Positions 19,862 through 31,079 of a stretch of 64,000 nucleotides of DNA are shown piece after piece. A model generated the notes under the pieces. That model had not been told where the DNA came from. It saw only the letters and a list, made by a program, of their open reading frames with translations, and made no database searches. The number at the start of each line of letters is the position of its first letter. Positions within the stretch are counted from its first letter, which is position 1. Both the position numbers and the translations under genes were made by a program. This stretch comes from Polymorphobacter multimanifer (GTDB lineage: Bacteria; Pseudomonadota; Alphaproteobacteria; Sphingomonadales; Sphingomonadaceae), in NCBI RefSeq assembly GCF_014205635.1, contig NZ_JACIIV010000008.1, positions 1-64,000 on the forward strand, given 5' to 3'.

Positions 19862-20732
19862 GCTTCAGCCGTGCCAGCACCAGCGCACCGGCAATGAGCA
19901 GCGCGCCGGCGAGATCGAGCGGGCCCGGCACTTCGCCGTAGCGAAGCGCCCCCAACGTCGCGCTGATGATCGGCTGGATGAGCAGCGACAGCCCGACGAC
20001 GAGCGGGCGGAGATGGCTGATGGCATAGACGATCAACCCCTGGCCGAAGACCTGGCTGCCGAGCGCCAGCGCTACAACGGGTGTCCAATGGCCGACGGCC
20101 AGCCCGCCTTCGAAAACGAGCGCCGCGGGCAGCAGCATGATCGCAGCGAGTGCGGAGACGATGGCGAGCAGCGGCAGGGCGGCAAGGCTGAAGCGCAGCC
20201 GGTCCACGCTGATCAGATAGCCGGTGTAGAAGACCGCCGCGAGCAGGCAGAGCAGGTCCCCGCGCAGATTGGCGCTGGAAAGCTCGGCGCTGCGGCCGAG
20301 CAGCAGCGCCATGCCGATGGCGGCAAGGACGAGGGCTGCAGCGCCGGGGCGGCCGAGCCGCTGCCCCAGCATCACCACCCCCCAGAGCGGCAGCAGGAAG
20401 GTGGCGCCATTGGCGAGCAGCGTGGCGTTGCCGAGCGTGGTGCCCATGATGCCGAGGTGCCAGGCGGCAAGATCGGCGGCGAAAAAGGCGGCGGCAAGGG
20501 CGGCGAGGCCGAAGCTGGCGGCGGTGAGGCGGATGGGGCCGCCGGTGAGGCGCGCCAGCACGAACAGCGGCACCACGGCGAGCGCCAGCCGCCAGAAGGC
20601 CGAGGTGATGGGCGGGGTTTCCGCCAGCCGCACCAGCCAGGGGCCGAAAGCGAGGGCGGCGCTGCCGACGAGCATTGCCGGCAGGGCAAGGCGCGGGGCG
20701 GGCAGCACGAGACGGGCAGCGGCGGTGGACAC
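19821..20732 (-). CDS. EamA/DMT-family transporter
   Basis: This inner-membrane protein of about 303 aa has ten predicted helices in two EamA repeats, with segments such as PPITSAFWRLALAVVPLFVL and PLVVGLSLLIQPIISATLGA. It is probably a metabolite exporter; the substrate cannot be read. The start is uncertain: a GTG at 20732 gives a full-length N-terminus, an ATG at 20675 would remove about 19 residues. It is divergent from the DUF885 peptidase gene (55 bp apart) and its 3' end overlaps the photolyase gene. Confidence 0.85.
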   Translation of the reverse strand: MSTAAARLVLPAPRLALPAMLVGSAALAFGPWLVRLAETPPITSAFWRLALAVVPLFVLARLTGGPIRLTAASFGLAALAAAFFAADLAAWHLGIMGTTLGNATLLANGATFLLPLWGVVMLGQRLGRPGAAALVLAAIGMALLLGRSAELSSANLRGDLLCLLAAVFYTGYLISVDRLRFSLAALPLLAIVSALAAIMLLPAALVFEGGLAVGHWTPVVALALGSQVFGQGLIVYAISHLRPLVVGLSLLIQPIISATLGALRYGEVPGPLDLAGALLIAGALVLARLKPMPTPPETRPPAP

Positions 20733-20787
20733 GAGAGCGCGCCTAGGGCTAAGCCCGGCCCACATCAATAGACCGAAAGCTCCGACC

Positions 20788-22611
20788 ATGCGCACCAGCC
20801 TCGCCCTTGCCCTCATGCTGCTGGCGCCAGGTGCCGCACTGGCGCAGCCCGCCCCTGCTGCCGCGACTGCCGAAAGCGTCGATGCCCAGCTTGCCGCCTT
20901 CTTCGAGGCATTCGATGCCGCCCAGCTCAAGCGCTCGCCCGAGGGTCAGAGCTACCGCGGCATCCGCACCGATTATGGCAAATGGAGCGACCAGTCCGAC
21001 CGGGCCGCACAGGTGGAGCACGCCGCCAATGGCCGGGCACTGGTGGAGCTGCGCAGCCGCTTCGGCGACGCGAAGCTCAGCCCCGAGTCGCAGCTCTCCT
21101 ACCGGTTGTTCGAGAAGCAGATGGAGCGGCGGATCAAGGCCTTCCCGTTCCGCCACTATAACTATGTGTTCGACCAGAACAGCGGCGCGCAAAGCCGCTA
21201 CACGGCGTTTCTCATCAACATCCACCGGGTGGGCAGCAAGGCCGATGCCGAAGCCTATGTGAGCCGGCTGGAAGGGCTGGGCACCGCCATCGACCAGAAC
21301 ATCGCCGAAAGCGAGCGCCGCGAGACGCTGGGCGTGCTGCCACCGAAATGGGTGTTCCCGTTCGTGATCGGCGACGCCCGCAATGTGATCAGCGGCGCGC
21401 CGTTTGAGGGTGCGGGCGTGTCCCCGCTTCAGGCGGATTTCGCCGCCAAGCTGGCGGCGCTCAAGCTGCCGGAGGCCGAGGCGCAGGCGCTGCAGGCGCG
21501 CGCCGATGCGGCACTGACGTCGGTGGTCGGCCCGGCGTTCACCCGCTTCATCGCCGCCGCCGAGCGCCAGCAGGGCAAGGCCGGCAACGTCGATGGCGTG
21601 TGGCGCTTCAAGGACGGCGCGCAATATTACCAGACCGCGCTCGATGGCTACACCACCACCGCGATGACCGCCGACCAGATCCACGATCTCGGGCTCGCGC
21701 AGGTCAAGCGCATCCATGGCGAGATGGCCGCCGTGCAAGCGCAGCTCGGCTTCAAGGGCAGCTTCGCCGAGTTCCTGGTGCACATGCGCGACAACAAGGC
21801 GTTCGTGCTGCCCGATGGCGACGCCGGCAAGGCCGAGTGGCTCGGCCGCGCCAATGGCTTCCTCGCCGACATCGGCCCGAAACTACCGCAATATTTCAAG
21901 CGGCTGCCGGTCGCACCGGTGGTGGTGAAGGCAGTCGAACCGTTCCGCGAGAAGTCGGCGGGCAAGGCCTTCTACCAGTCGCCGGCGGCGGATGGGTCAC
22001 GGCCCGGCACGGTCTATGTCAATCTGTACCGGATGATCGACATGCCGACGATCGAGATCGAGGCGCTCACCTACCATGAGGGGATGCCGGGGCATCATCT
22101 CGAGCGCGCCAACTCGACCGAACTCAAGAACCTGCCGCCGTTCCGCCGCTTCGGCGGCTTTACCGCCTACACCGAGGGCTGGGGCCTCTATACCGAGCGG
22201 CTGGCGAAGGACATGGGGCAGTATCGCGAGCCGAACAGCGATTTCGGCCGGCTGCAGCTCGAATTGCATCGCGCCATCCGCCTCGTCGTCGATACCGGCA
22301 TCCACCACAAGCGCTGGTCCAAGGACGAGGCGGCGGCCTACACCCGCGCCAACAGCGCCGATCCGCTGGGCGGCATCGACAAGGCGATGGAGCGCTATGC
22401 CGTCAGCCCCGGCCAGGCGACCGCGTACATGATCGGGCGGTTGAAGATTCTCGACCTGCGCGCCCGCGCCGAAAAGGCGCTGGGTACGAAGTTCGATATC
22501 CGCGAGTTCCATGACGTGATCCTGAAGACGGGCGCGGTGCCGCTCGATATCCTCGAGGAGAATGTCGATGCCTGGGTCGCCGGCGTCGGGCAGGGTCGGG
22601 TTGCCGATTGA
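20788..22611 (+). CDS. DUF885-family zinc peptidase, exported
   Basis: This 607-aa protein begins with a signal peptide (MRTSLALALMLLAPGAALAQ) and carries one DUF885 domain. The metal-binding motif is TYHEGMPGHHLE (HExxGHH type) with a downstream glutamate in YTEGWGLYTERLAKDMG. These proteins are metallopeptidase-like periplasmic or surface proteins; the substrate is unknown. A very long upstream in-frame extension is antisense to the EamA gene and was rejected. A candidate small RNA or terminator region follows. Confidence 0.9.
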   Translation: MRTSLALALMLLAPGAALAQPAPAAATAESVDAQLAAFFEAFDAAQLKRSPEGQSYRGIRTDYGKWSDQSDRAAQVEHAANGRALVELRSRFGDAKLSPESQLSYRLFEKQMERRIKAFPFRHYNYVFDQNSGAQSRYTAFLINIHRVGSKADAEAYVSRLEGLGTAIDQNIAESERRETLGVLPPKWVFPFVIGDARNVISGAPFEGAGVSPLQADFAAKLAALKLPEAEAQALQARADAALTSVVGPAFTRFIAAAERQQGKAGNVDGVWRFKDGAQYYQTALDGYTTTAMTADQIHDLGLAQVKRIHGEMAAVQAQLGFKGSFAEFLVHMRDNKAFVLPDGDAGKAEWLGRANGFLADIGPKLPQYFKRLPVAPVVVKAVEPFREKSAGKAFYQSPAADGSRPGTVYVNLYRMIDMPTIEIEALTYHEGMPGHHLERANSTELKNLPPFRRFGGFTAYTEGWGLYTERLAKDMGQYREPNSDFGRLQLELHRAIRLVVDTGIHHKRWSKDEAAAYTRANSADPLGGIDKAMERYAVSPGQATAYMIGRLKILDLRARAEKALGTKFDIREFHDVILKTGAVPLDILEENVDAWVAGVGQGRVAD

Positions 22612-22647
22612 GCGGCCGATTGAAGGGCAGCGTTTCTGTCGGAATTT

Positions 22648-22653
22648 TACAAT
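22648..22653 (+). promoter_or_regulatory. -10-like element of the candidate small RNA
   Basis: TACAAT at 22648-22653 is a good -10 hexamer. A -35 at standard spacing is not clear; TTGAAG at about 22620 is 22 bp away. Transcription would begin near 22660, just before the structured segment. Confidence 0.3.
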
Positions 22654-22658
22654 AGCGG

Positions 22659-22797
22659 AGAATTTGTTGCTGCTATCTCCCCTTTGCGACCCGAGGGGAG
22701 CTGGTTTTCGGCAACTTAGCCGGTCTCCCGCATCTCCTGACTTTTCGGCCCGGTACAGCGCCCTTTCCAAAGGCAACTGTCCCGGGCCGATTTTTTT
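22659..22797 (+). ncRNA. Candidate structured small RNA ending in an intrinsic terminator
   Basis: This stretch of about 140 nt lies in the non-coding gap after the DUF885 gene and has no plausible protein. Hairpin 1 pairs CTCCCCT (22677-22683) with AGGGGAG (22694-22700). The 3' hairpin pairs TCGGCCCGG (22745-22753) with CCGGGCCGA (22782-22790), then inside it ACAG with CTGT, then CCTTT with AAAGG. Seven T residues follow (22791-22797). A -10-like TACAAT sits 6 nt upstream of the presumed start. It could be an independent sRNA or the processed 3' end of the DUF885 mRNA. It does not match 6S, tmRNA or SRP RNA as far as I can tell. Confidence 0.5.
22745..22797 (+). terminator. Rho-independent terminator
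   Basis: The stem has three perfect helices (9, 4 and 5 bp) separated by small internal loops and is followed by TTTTTTT. It serves at least the DUF885 peptidase transcript and gives the candidate small RNA its 3' end. Confidence 0.85.
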
Positions 22798-22914
22798 GCG
22801 GGGCGCTGCGACCGGCGCGACAAGCAATCCGTAAAGCATGTTGTGATAACCTGACGTCAACCGCTGTCTGGTCTGTTAGGCTGCACGTATGAACTGCATG
22901 GCTTCGGGGGAGCA

Positions 22915-23757
22915 ATGCCCAGAATCCGATATTTTTCGCCAACGCCCGCGCTCGCACATTGTGTCTCGTCCTATTTCTGGTTCGAGTTCGAGCGGGCGCA
23001 TTTTGCCGATCTCTCGCGCGCCGAGCTGCCGCAGATCCGCTTCCTGGTGCAGGGTGTCGGCACCAACCATTATGAGGATGGCCGGGTGGTGGCGGGCATG
23101 CGCACGCAGTTGCAAGGCCCCACCAGCGCGCCAGTGCGCTTCACCGGCATCGGCCCCATGGCAATCTTCGGCCTCGGGTTGCTGCCCGAGGGCTGGGCGC
23201 GGCTGATTGGCGAGCCTGCCGACCGATTGGCGGATCGCTGCATCGATCTGTCCGATGTGCTGGGCCCGGATGTGGAGCGCGTGTTCGACCGGCTGCTTCT
23301 GGCGACCGACGATCGCGCGCGCGTGGCGGCTGTCGACGGCTTTCTGCTGGCGCACATGGCGCGTGGGCGCTCACCGCCTGTGTGGTTCACCCGGCTGGCC
23401 GATGACTGGTTGACCGCCTCGCCCAATCCCGAGGTCGACAGGCTTGTCGAAGCATCGGGCATGTCACAGCGATCGGTGGAGCGGCTTTGCAGGCGGTTGT
23501 ACGGCGCCTCACCCAAGCTGCTGGCGCGCAAGTACCGCGCGCTGGGCGCTGCCGTGCGGCTGGGGAACGGCGAATCGCTGGAGGATGGGGATTGTGCCGA
23601 CGGCTTTTACGACCAGGCGCATTTCATTCGCGAGTTCAAGCAGTTCACCGGCATGACGCCGAAGCGGTTCGTGGTCGAGGCCACGCCTGTCACGCGGCTC
23701 ACCATTGCCCGCAAGCGGCTGCTGCCGGGCTTGCCGAAACTGGCGCTCTACAGCTGA
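22915..23757 (+). CDS. AraC-family transcriptional regulator
   Basis: This 280-aa protein has an N-terminal sensory domain (about 1-160, starting RIRYFSPTPALAHCVSSYFW) and a C-terminal AraC DNA-binding domain at about 165-265. There the first helix-turn-helix lies around VDRLVEASGMSQRSVERLCR, followed by RKYRALGAAV and the second-helix block DGFYDQAHFIREFKQFTGMT. The effector and targets are not known. A GGGGGAG ribosome-binding site precedes the ATG at 22915. It stands alone between the small-RNA candidate and the SUF operon. Confidence 0.9.
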   Translation: MPRIRYFSPTPALAHCVSSYFWFEFERAHFADLSRAELPQIRFLVQGVGTNHYEDGRVVAGMRTQLQGPTSAPVRFTGIGPMAIFGLGLLPEGWARLIGEPADRLADRCIDLSDVLGPDVERVFDRLLLATDDRARVAAVDGFLLAHMARGRSPPVWFTRLADDWLTASPNPEVDRLVEASGMSQRSVERLCRRLYGASPKLLARKYRALGAAVRLGNGESLEDGDCADGFYDQAHFIREFKQFTGMTPKRFVVEATPVTRLTIARKRLLPGLPKLALYS

Positions 23758-23762
23758 AGCGG

Positions 23763-23800
23763 TTGACTATCGGGGCTGGCGTTGCCATGTAAGTCGGACT
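23763..23800 (+). promoter_or_regulatory. Possible SUF operon promoter/operator
   Basis: TTGACT (23763-23768) resembles a -35 box. A perfect palindrome, AGTCGGACT (23792-23800), follows between it and the Rrf2 start codon and could be bound by the cluster-sensing regulator. The -10 box is not clear. Confidence 0.3.
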
Positions 23801-23826
23801 GATTTCCTCCACTATGAGGATCGCCG

Positions 23827-24267
23827 ATGATCCGCCTGACCAACCTTGCCGATTATGCCGTTGTGCTGATGACAGCCGTGGCGCGCGAGCCCGAGCAGCG
23901 CTTTTCCTCGGCGCGCGCGGCCGAGGTGACGACGATTCCGGCGCCCACGGTGGCGAAGCTGCTCGGCACGCTGGCGCGCGGCGGACTGCTGCTGGCATCC
24001 CGCGGGGTGGCCGGCGGTTTCGTGCTCGCCCGCCCTGCCGCCGAGATCAGCATCGCGGCGATCGTCGAGACGGTGGACGGACCGATTTCGCTCACCGCCT
24101 GCGTCACCGGCGAAGCGCATGATTGCGTGATCGAGGGCGTGTGCGGCGTCCGCGGCCATTGGGGGCCGATCAATGCTGCGGTAAGGGCAGCGCTCGAAGC
24201 GGTGAGCCTTGCCGACCTGCTCAAGAAGCCGGCGGCAACCGCCTGCACCACCCGCGAGTTGGCTTAA
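23827..24267 (+). CDS. Rrf2-family Fe-S-sensing regulator of the SUF operon
   Basis: This 146-aa winged-helix regulator has the Rrf2 start [15 protein letters not shown], a recognition segment [18 protein letters not shown] and the [12 protein letters not shown] wing. Three cysteines in [17 protein letters not shown] are placed like the cluster ligands of IscR/SufR-type sensors. It probably represses or activates the following suf genes according to Fe-S status. It is the first gene of the operon; sufB starts within 13 bp of its stop. Confidence 0.92.
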   Translation: MIRLTNLADYAVVLMTAVAREPEQRFSSARAAEVTTIPAPTVAKLLGTLARGGLLLASRGVAGGFVLARPAAEISIAAIVETVDGPISLTACVTGEAHDCVIEGVCGVRGHWGPINAAVRAALEAVSLADLLKKPAATACTTRELA

Positions 24268-24271
24268 CGGA

Positions 24272-25773
<1,502 letters not shown>

Positions 25774-25777
<4 letters not shown>

Positions 25778-26190
25778 TCCGCGCGATAATCGCAACCACC
25801 GCCCTGCTGGCGCTCGCCGCCTGCGACGCCCCCACGCCGCGCGTGGACACCGAAGGCCAGGCGGCGCGTGGCGACATGGACGCTGCCACCAGTGCCTTTG
25901 CCGGCTGCATCGACAACCAGGCGCAGACGATCGACGTGGCGGGCGAAGCGGCCGGCACGTTGGCCATCCGCGCGACTTCGGCTTGCGGCAGCGAGCGGGC
26001 GGCACTTGTCGAGACGGTCGCCGCGTTCAACCGCATCGGCTATCCGAGCCGCACGCCCCAGCAGATCGATGCCGTGGCCGAAGCCTCGGTGAAAGTGCTC
26101 GAGGACGAAGCCCGCAATGCCGCCGTGGTCACCATCGTCAAGCGCCAGGGCGAAACCGCGCCCGCCCAAACCCCTGCAGAAGGCCAGTAA
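25774..26190 (+). CDS. Predicted small lipoprotein within the SUF operon
   Basis: This 138-aa protein has a lipoprotein signal ([17 protein letters not shown], lipid-modified Cys17) and then a mature domain with two more cysteines, Cys45 and Cys71, that could form a disulfide. I do not recognise a family. The ATG at 25774 overlaps the sufB stop (ATGA), and the sufC GTG follows 5 bp after its stop, so it is translated within the SUF operon. The lipobox would place it outside the cytoplasm, unlike all other Suf proteins. The function is unknown. Confidence 0.8.
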
Positions 26191-26195
26191 ACTTC

Positions 26196-26968
<773 letters not shown>

Positions 26969-26972
<4 letters not shown>

Positions 26973-27799
26973 CAGCGCTTCCGACCCTGTTGCCCACACG
27001 GCGCGACGAGGCCTGGCGCTATGCCGACCTGAAGACGCTCGGCGCGATCTGGCCGGCGCGCCAGCAGCAGGTGCGTTCGCTCGCCGGTGCGGCGCTGACG
27101 CTCGACGACCGGATCACTGGCAATGGCTGGACCGATGAGCGCATCGAGATCAGCGTCGGCGAAGGCGGCAGCCTGACCGGCACCATCGAGCAGGCGATGG
27201 ACGCAGATGGCGTAACGACCCAGCTCTACGCCATCACCCTCGCGGCCGGTGCGCGCGCCGATCTTACCCTTATCAACAGTGGCGGCCGTTACGGCCGGCT
27301 GGCGCTCGACATTTCGCTCCACGAAGGGGCAACGCTCGATCTCGGCGGCGCCATCGTCGGCGGCAGCGACCAGACGCTCGAAATCGTCACCCATGTCCGC
27401 CACCTCGGCCCGAACGCCACCAGCCGCCAGACCGTCCGCGCCGTGCTCGGCGGCACGGCCGTCGGTAGCTATCTCGGCCAGGTTGCCGTGGCGCGCGCCG
27501 CGCAAAAAACCGATGCCGAGCAGAGCTTCAAGGCACTGCTGCTCGATCGCGGCGCCACCGCCAACGCCAAGCCCGAGCTCGAAATCTTCGCCGATGACGT
27601 CAAGTGCGCGCACGGCGCCAGTGTGGGCGAGCTCGACAAACTGGCACTCTTCTACTTCGAATCGCGCGGCATTCCGCCCAAGCAGGCCGAAGCCCTGCTG
27701 GCACAGGCCTTTGTCGACGATGCCATCACCCGGCTGCCCGAAGGCGATGCCCGCGCCGCCCTGCTGGCACGGCTGGCGTCGCTGGTGAGCGCCCGCTGA
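26969..27799 (+). CDS. sufD: Fe-S cluster assembly protein SufD
   Basis: This 276-aa protein is a SufB paralogue that pairs with SufB and SufC. It begins with the SufD-typical TRRDEAWRYADLKTL and contains GLYLGQVAV-like YLGQVAVARAAQKTDAEQSF and the conserved DDVKCAHGASVGELDKLALF segment near the C-terminus. It is shorter than the enterobacterial homologue, as usual for alphaproteobacteria. It overlaps both neighbours (ATGA with sufC, TGATG with sufS). Confidence 0.95.
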
Positions 27800-29016
27800 T
27801 GGCAACAGCACCGCTCATGCCCCGTTCGCACCGCGATGATTTCCCCGGCCTCGCCGGCAATTGGGCCTATCTCGATACCGCTGCCACGGCGCAGAAGCCG
27901 CAAATGGTCATCGATGCCATCGCGCGCGCCTATGGCACCGATTATGCGACGGTCCACCGCGGCGTCTATGCTCGCTCCGCCGACATGACCGTGGCGTTCG
28001 AAGCGGCGCGCGAAAAGGTGGCGCGCTTCATGGGTGCTGCCAGCCCGAACGAAGTCGTCTTCGTGCGCGGTGCCACCGAGGGCATTAATCTCATTGCGCA
28101 AAGCTGGGGAGAGCGCCTCGAAGCCGGGGATCGTATTCTTATCACCCAGCTCGAACACCACAGCAATATCGTTCCCTGGCAACTACTTGCCGCGCACAAA
28201 AACTTGCATCTCGATGTGGCGCCGATCACCGCCGATGGCCGGATCGACGAGGCCGCCCTCATCGCCATGATAGGCCCGCGCACCCGGCTCGTCAGCATCG
28301 CGCATGTCTCGAACGTGCTCGGCAGCGTGGCTGATGTCCCGCGCATCGCCGCTGCAGCGCATGCCCAGGGCGCGCTGCTGCTCGTCGATGGCTGCCAGGC
28401 TGCTCCGCACATGACGCTCGACATGACGGCATTGGGTGCAGACTTTTACGTCTGGTCGGGCCACAAGCTCTACGGCCCCACCGGAATCGGCGTCCTCTGG
28501 GCGCGCGCCGACATCCTGGAATCGATGCCGCCATGGCAGGGCGGCGGGGCGATGATCGAGACGGTCACCTATGAGCGCTCCACGTTCGCGCCGCCGCCGC
28601 AGCGCTTCGAGGCCGGCACGCCGCACATCGCCGGCGCCATCGGCCTCGCCGCCGCAGTGGACTATGTCGAAAGCATCGGCCTCGATCATATCCAGGCGCA
28701 TGAAGCCGAGCTGGTCGCCGCCACCCGCGCCGCACTCGGCCAACTCAACAGCGTCCGCCTGTTTGGCCCCGACGATTCCGCCGGCATCGTCAGCTTCGCG
28801 ATCGACGGCGTCCACCCGCACGATATAGGCACCATCCTCGATGAGGCCGGTGTGGCGATCCGCGCCGGGCACCATTGTGCCCAACCGCTGATGGGCGTGC
28901 TCGGCGTGCCCGCCACCGCACGCGCCAGCTTCGGCATCTACAACGACCTCTCCGATGTCGCGCGGCTCGCCGCCGGCATCGAGCGCGTCACCCGCATCTT
29001 CGGAGCGCAAGAATGA
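27799..29016 (+). CDS. sufS: Cysteine desulfurase SufS
   Basis: This 405-aa PLP enzyme takes sulfur from cysteine for Fe-S assembly. It has YLDTAATAQKP, the PLP-lysine region FYVWSGHKLYGPTGIGVLW, and the active-site cysteine in IRAGHHCAQPLM. These match group II (SufS) desulfurases. No SufE gene is adjacent, so the sulfur acceptor may be encoded elsewhere. The ATG at 27799 shares one base with the sufD stop. Confidence 0.96.
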   Translation: MATAPLMPRSHRDDFPGLAGNWAYLDTAATAQKPQMVIDAIARAYGTDYATVHRGVYARSADMTVAFEAAREKVARFMGAASPNEVVFVRGATEGINLIAQSWGERLEAGDRILITQLEHHSNIVPWQLLAAHKNLHLDVAPITADGRIDEAALIAMIGPRTRLVSIAHVSNVLGSVADVPRIAAAAHAQGALLLVDGCQAAPHMTLDMTALGADFYVWSGHKLYGPTGIGVLWARADILESMPPWQGGGAMIETVTYERSTFAPPPQRFEAGTPHIAGAIGLAAAVDYVESIGLDHIQAHEAELVAATRAALGQLNSVRLFGPDDSAGIVSFAIDGVHPHDIGTILDEAGVAIRAGHHCAQPLMGVLGVPATARASFGIYNDLSDVARLAAGIERVTRIFGAQE

Positions 29017-29468
29017 ACGAACAGTCCAAATTCGAGATCGAGGAAGTCAGCGAAGCGCGCGCCGTGCCCAAGGCGCCGCCGTTGCGTGCCATGCTCGACC
29101 GCGAGCCCGACTATCTCGACGGCTTTCTCAATGCCAAGCCCGAGGCGGAGGCCGCCGAAAGTTCGGGCGATGTGCTGGTGGACGAGATCGTCGCAGCGCT
29201 CCGTCAGATCTACGATCCCGAAATCCCGGTGAACATCTATGATCTCGGCCTCATCTATAATGTCGAGGTGGCGAGCGGCCATGCCGATGTGACGATGACG
29301 CTGACCACCCCGCACTGCCCGGTCGCCGAGACCATGCCCGGCGAAGTCGAGATGCGCGTCATTTCGGTCCCCGGCGTTGCGAGTGCGGATATCCACCTCG
29401 TCTGGGATCCGCCCTGGGACCCCGGCAAGATGAGCGACGAGGCCAAGCTCGAAATGGGAATGCTCTGA
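29013..29468 (+). CDS. sufT: SUF-associated DUF59/MIP18 protein SufT
   Basis: This 151-aa protein has a variable N-terminal stretch (about 55 aa) and a DUF59 domain with the hallmarks IYDPEIPVNIYDLGLIYNV, TLTTPHCPVAETMPGEV and LVWDPPWDPGKMS. Members act in Fe-S cluster maturation or carriage. It overlaps sufS by ATGA and shares its last base with the sufA start. Confidence 0.93.
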   Translation: MNEQSKFEIEEVSEARAVPKAPPLRAMLDREPDYLDGFLNAKPEAEAAESSGDVLVDEIVAALRQIYDPEIPVNIYDLGLIYNVEVASGHADVTMTLTTPHCPVAETMPGEVEMRVISVPGVASADIHLVWDPPWDPGKMSDEAKLEMGML

Positions 29469-29839
29469 TGGACGCCCCCACCCTCACACAGACCGTGCGC
29501 CGCCCCCGCGCCGCCCCGGTCACCGTCACCCCTGCCGCGTCGGACAGGATTGCCGCGATCCTCGCCAAGGCCCCGGACGATGCGATCGGCGTGCGGCTGA
29601 CGACGCCCAAGCGCGGCTGCTCGGGGCTGGCCTATGATCTGCAATATGTCACCACCGCCAAGCCCGGCGACGAGCCGGTGGAGACGCCGGGTGGCACGCT
29701 CTTCATCGATGGCGGCAGCCTGATGTACCTCATCGGCTCGGTGATGGACTGGCAGGAGGATGATTTCTCCGCCGCCTTCGTCTTCAACAATCCCAATTCA
29801 AAGGGCGCCTGCGGCTGCGGCGAATCCTTCACCGTATAA
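29468..29839 (+). CDS. sufA: A-type Fe-S carrier protein (SufA/IscA/HesB)
   Basis: This 123-aa A-type carrier has the three cluster-binding cysteines: Cys in TPKRGCSGLAYD and the C-terminal CGCGESF pair. It accepts clusters from SufBCD and passes them to client proteins. It is the last gene of the SUF operon; a GC-rich hairpin follows within 10 bp. Confidence 0.95.
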   Translation: MDAPTLTQTVRRPRAAPVTVTPAASDRIAAILAKAPDDAIGVRLTTPKRGCSGLAYDLQYVTTAKPGDEPVETPGGTLFIDGGSLMYLIGSVMDWQEDDFSAAFVFNNPNSKGACGCGESFTV

Positions 29840-29846
29840 ATGGGGT

Positions 29847-29865
29847 CCGGGGCCCGAGGCCCCGG
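29847..29865 (+). terminator. Hairpin at the end of the SUF operon
   Basis: A perfect 8-bp stem CCGGGGCC/GGCCCCGG with a 3-nt loop lies 7 bp after the sufA stop. There is no T-run, and a GTG-started gene follows after 18 bp, so read-through is likely or the hairpin only attenuates. Confidence 0.45.
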
Positions 29866-29883
29866 CCGCCGGAGGCATTCCTT

Positions 29884-31056
29884 GTGTTCCCCGATACGCG
29901 TACCGCTGCCCTTGAGCAGCTCGAAGCCTTCCTGCCTCGCGCCGGCCGCGCCTATGCCTCGAGGCGCAATCACGACACCGGCCCCGGCACTGAGCGCACC
30001 ACCTCGATGCTCTCCCCCGCCATCCGCCGCAAGCTGATCACCGAGGCCGAAGTCTGCGCGCGGGTGATGGCGACGCAGGGGCATGCCGCGGCCGAAAAAT
30101 TCATCCAGGAAATCTGCTGGCGGACCTATTGGGTCGGCTGGCTGCAGCAGCGCCCCGGCGTGTGGGCGCGCTACCGCGAGGAGCTGGCAGCCTCGCAGGA
30201 GCGCGTGGACCTCGACCGTGCCCCGCAGCGCCGCTATGCCGCCGCTCTTGCCGGCGAGACCGGCATCGATGCCTTCGACGGCTGGGCGAAGGAGCTGGTC
30301 GAGGCCGGCTGGCTGCACAACCATGCACGGATGAACTTTGCCAGCATCTGGATCTTCACGCTGCAGCTGCCGTGGCAGCTGGGCGCGGACTTTTTCTACC
30401 GGCATCTGCTCGATGCCTGCCCGGCGTCGAACACGCTGAGCTGGCGCTGGGTGGCGGGGCTGCAGACTGCGGGCAAGACCTATCTCGCCAACCCCGAATC
30501 GATCCGCAAGATGCACCCGCGCTTTCGGCTGGAGGCACCGCTGGCGCGCACGGCGATCGCGCTGCCGGCGGACGATCCCGGGCCCCCGCGCGGCATCCGC
30601 CCGGCGCAGCAGTTCGACGATGGCAAGCGCACCGGGCTGTTCATCACCACCGCCGACCTGTCGCTGGAAACCGAAATCCTGCCGAAGCTGGTGGCCGTTG
30701 CAGCGACGAGCCGGATCGGCGGCGCCCCTTCACCGCTCAAGTGCGCCCATGCCGAAACTGCCCTCGCCGATGGCCTGGCGCGCGCCGCCGCGCATGCGCA
30801 AGTGGAGGGCGAACGCCTCGATGAGGAGAACCCCATCGAAGCGATGAGGGCCTGGGTGGCGCAGCACGGCCTCGAACAGGTGGTGACCGGCGAAGCCCCG
30901 GTGGGGCCGGAAGCCGAGCGGCTGGCAGCACTCGAAGCCGCCGGCATACCCATCGTGCGCGTGCGGCGGCAGTGGGACGATCTCGCCTGGCCCCAGGCCT
31001 CGAAGGGATTTTTCGCCTTCAAGGCCGCCATCCCCAGATTGCTCGCGACTGTGTGA
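29884..31056 (+). CDS. Photolyase-like FAD-binding protein with FAD domain at the N-terminus
   Basis: In this 390-aa protein residues 1 to about 220 match the FAD-binding half of photolyases/cryptochromes: EKFIQEICWRTYWVGWL, then GIDAFDGWAKELVEAGWLHNHARMNFAS, LLDACPASNTLSWRWVAG and NPESIRKMHP. In ordinary photolyases this half follows an alpha/beta antenna domain. Here nothing precedes it; instead a C-terminal alpha/beta region (about 235-390) with HGLEQVVTGEAPVGPEAERL, AAGIPIVRVRRQWD and SKGFFAFKAAIP follows it. The order looks circularly permuted. A light-dependent or redox role is likely but unproven. It starts with GTG at 29884, just after the SUF operon. Confidence 0.8.
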   Translation: MFPDTRTAALEQLEAFLPRAGRAYASRRNHDTGPGTERTTSMLSPAIRRKLITEAEVCARVMATQGHAAAEKFIQEICWRTYWVGWLQQRPGVWARYREELAASQERVDLDRAPQRRYAAALAGETGIDAFDGWAKELVEAGWLHNHARMNFASIWIFTLQLPWQLGADFFYRHLLDACPASNTLSWRWVAGLQTAGKTYLANPESIRKMHPRFRLEAPLARTAIALPADDPGPPRGIRPAQQFDDGKRTGLFITTADLSLETEILPKLVAVAATSRIGGAPSPLKCAHAETALADGLARAAAHAQVEGERLDEENPIEAMRAWVAQHGLEQVVTGEAPVGPEAERLAALEAAGIPIVRVRRQWDDLAWPQASKGFFAFKAAIPRLLATV

Positions 31057-31079
31057 TGAACATCTGCCAAGCTGCTGCC

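Noticed and set aside
22745-22797. 6S RNA, tmRNA or SRP RNA at the candidate small RNA
   Set aside because: The long bulged duplex of 6S, the tRNA-like ends of tmRNA and the GGAA tetraloop region of SRP RNA are not recognisable.
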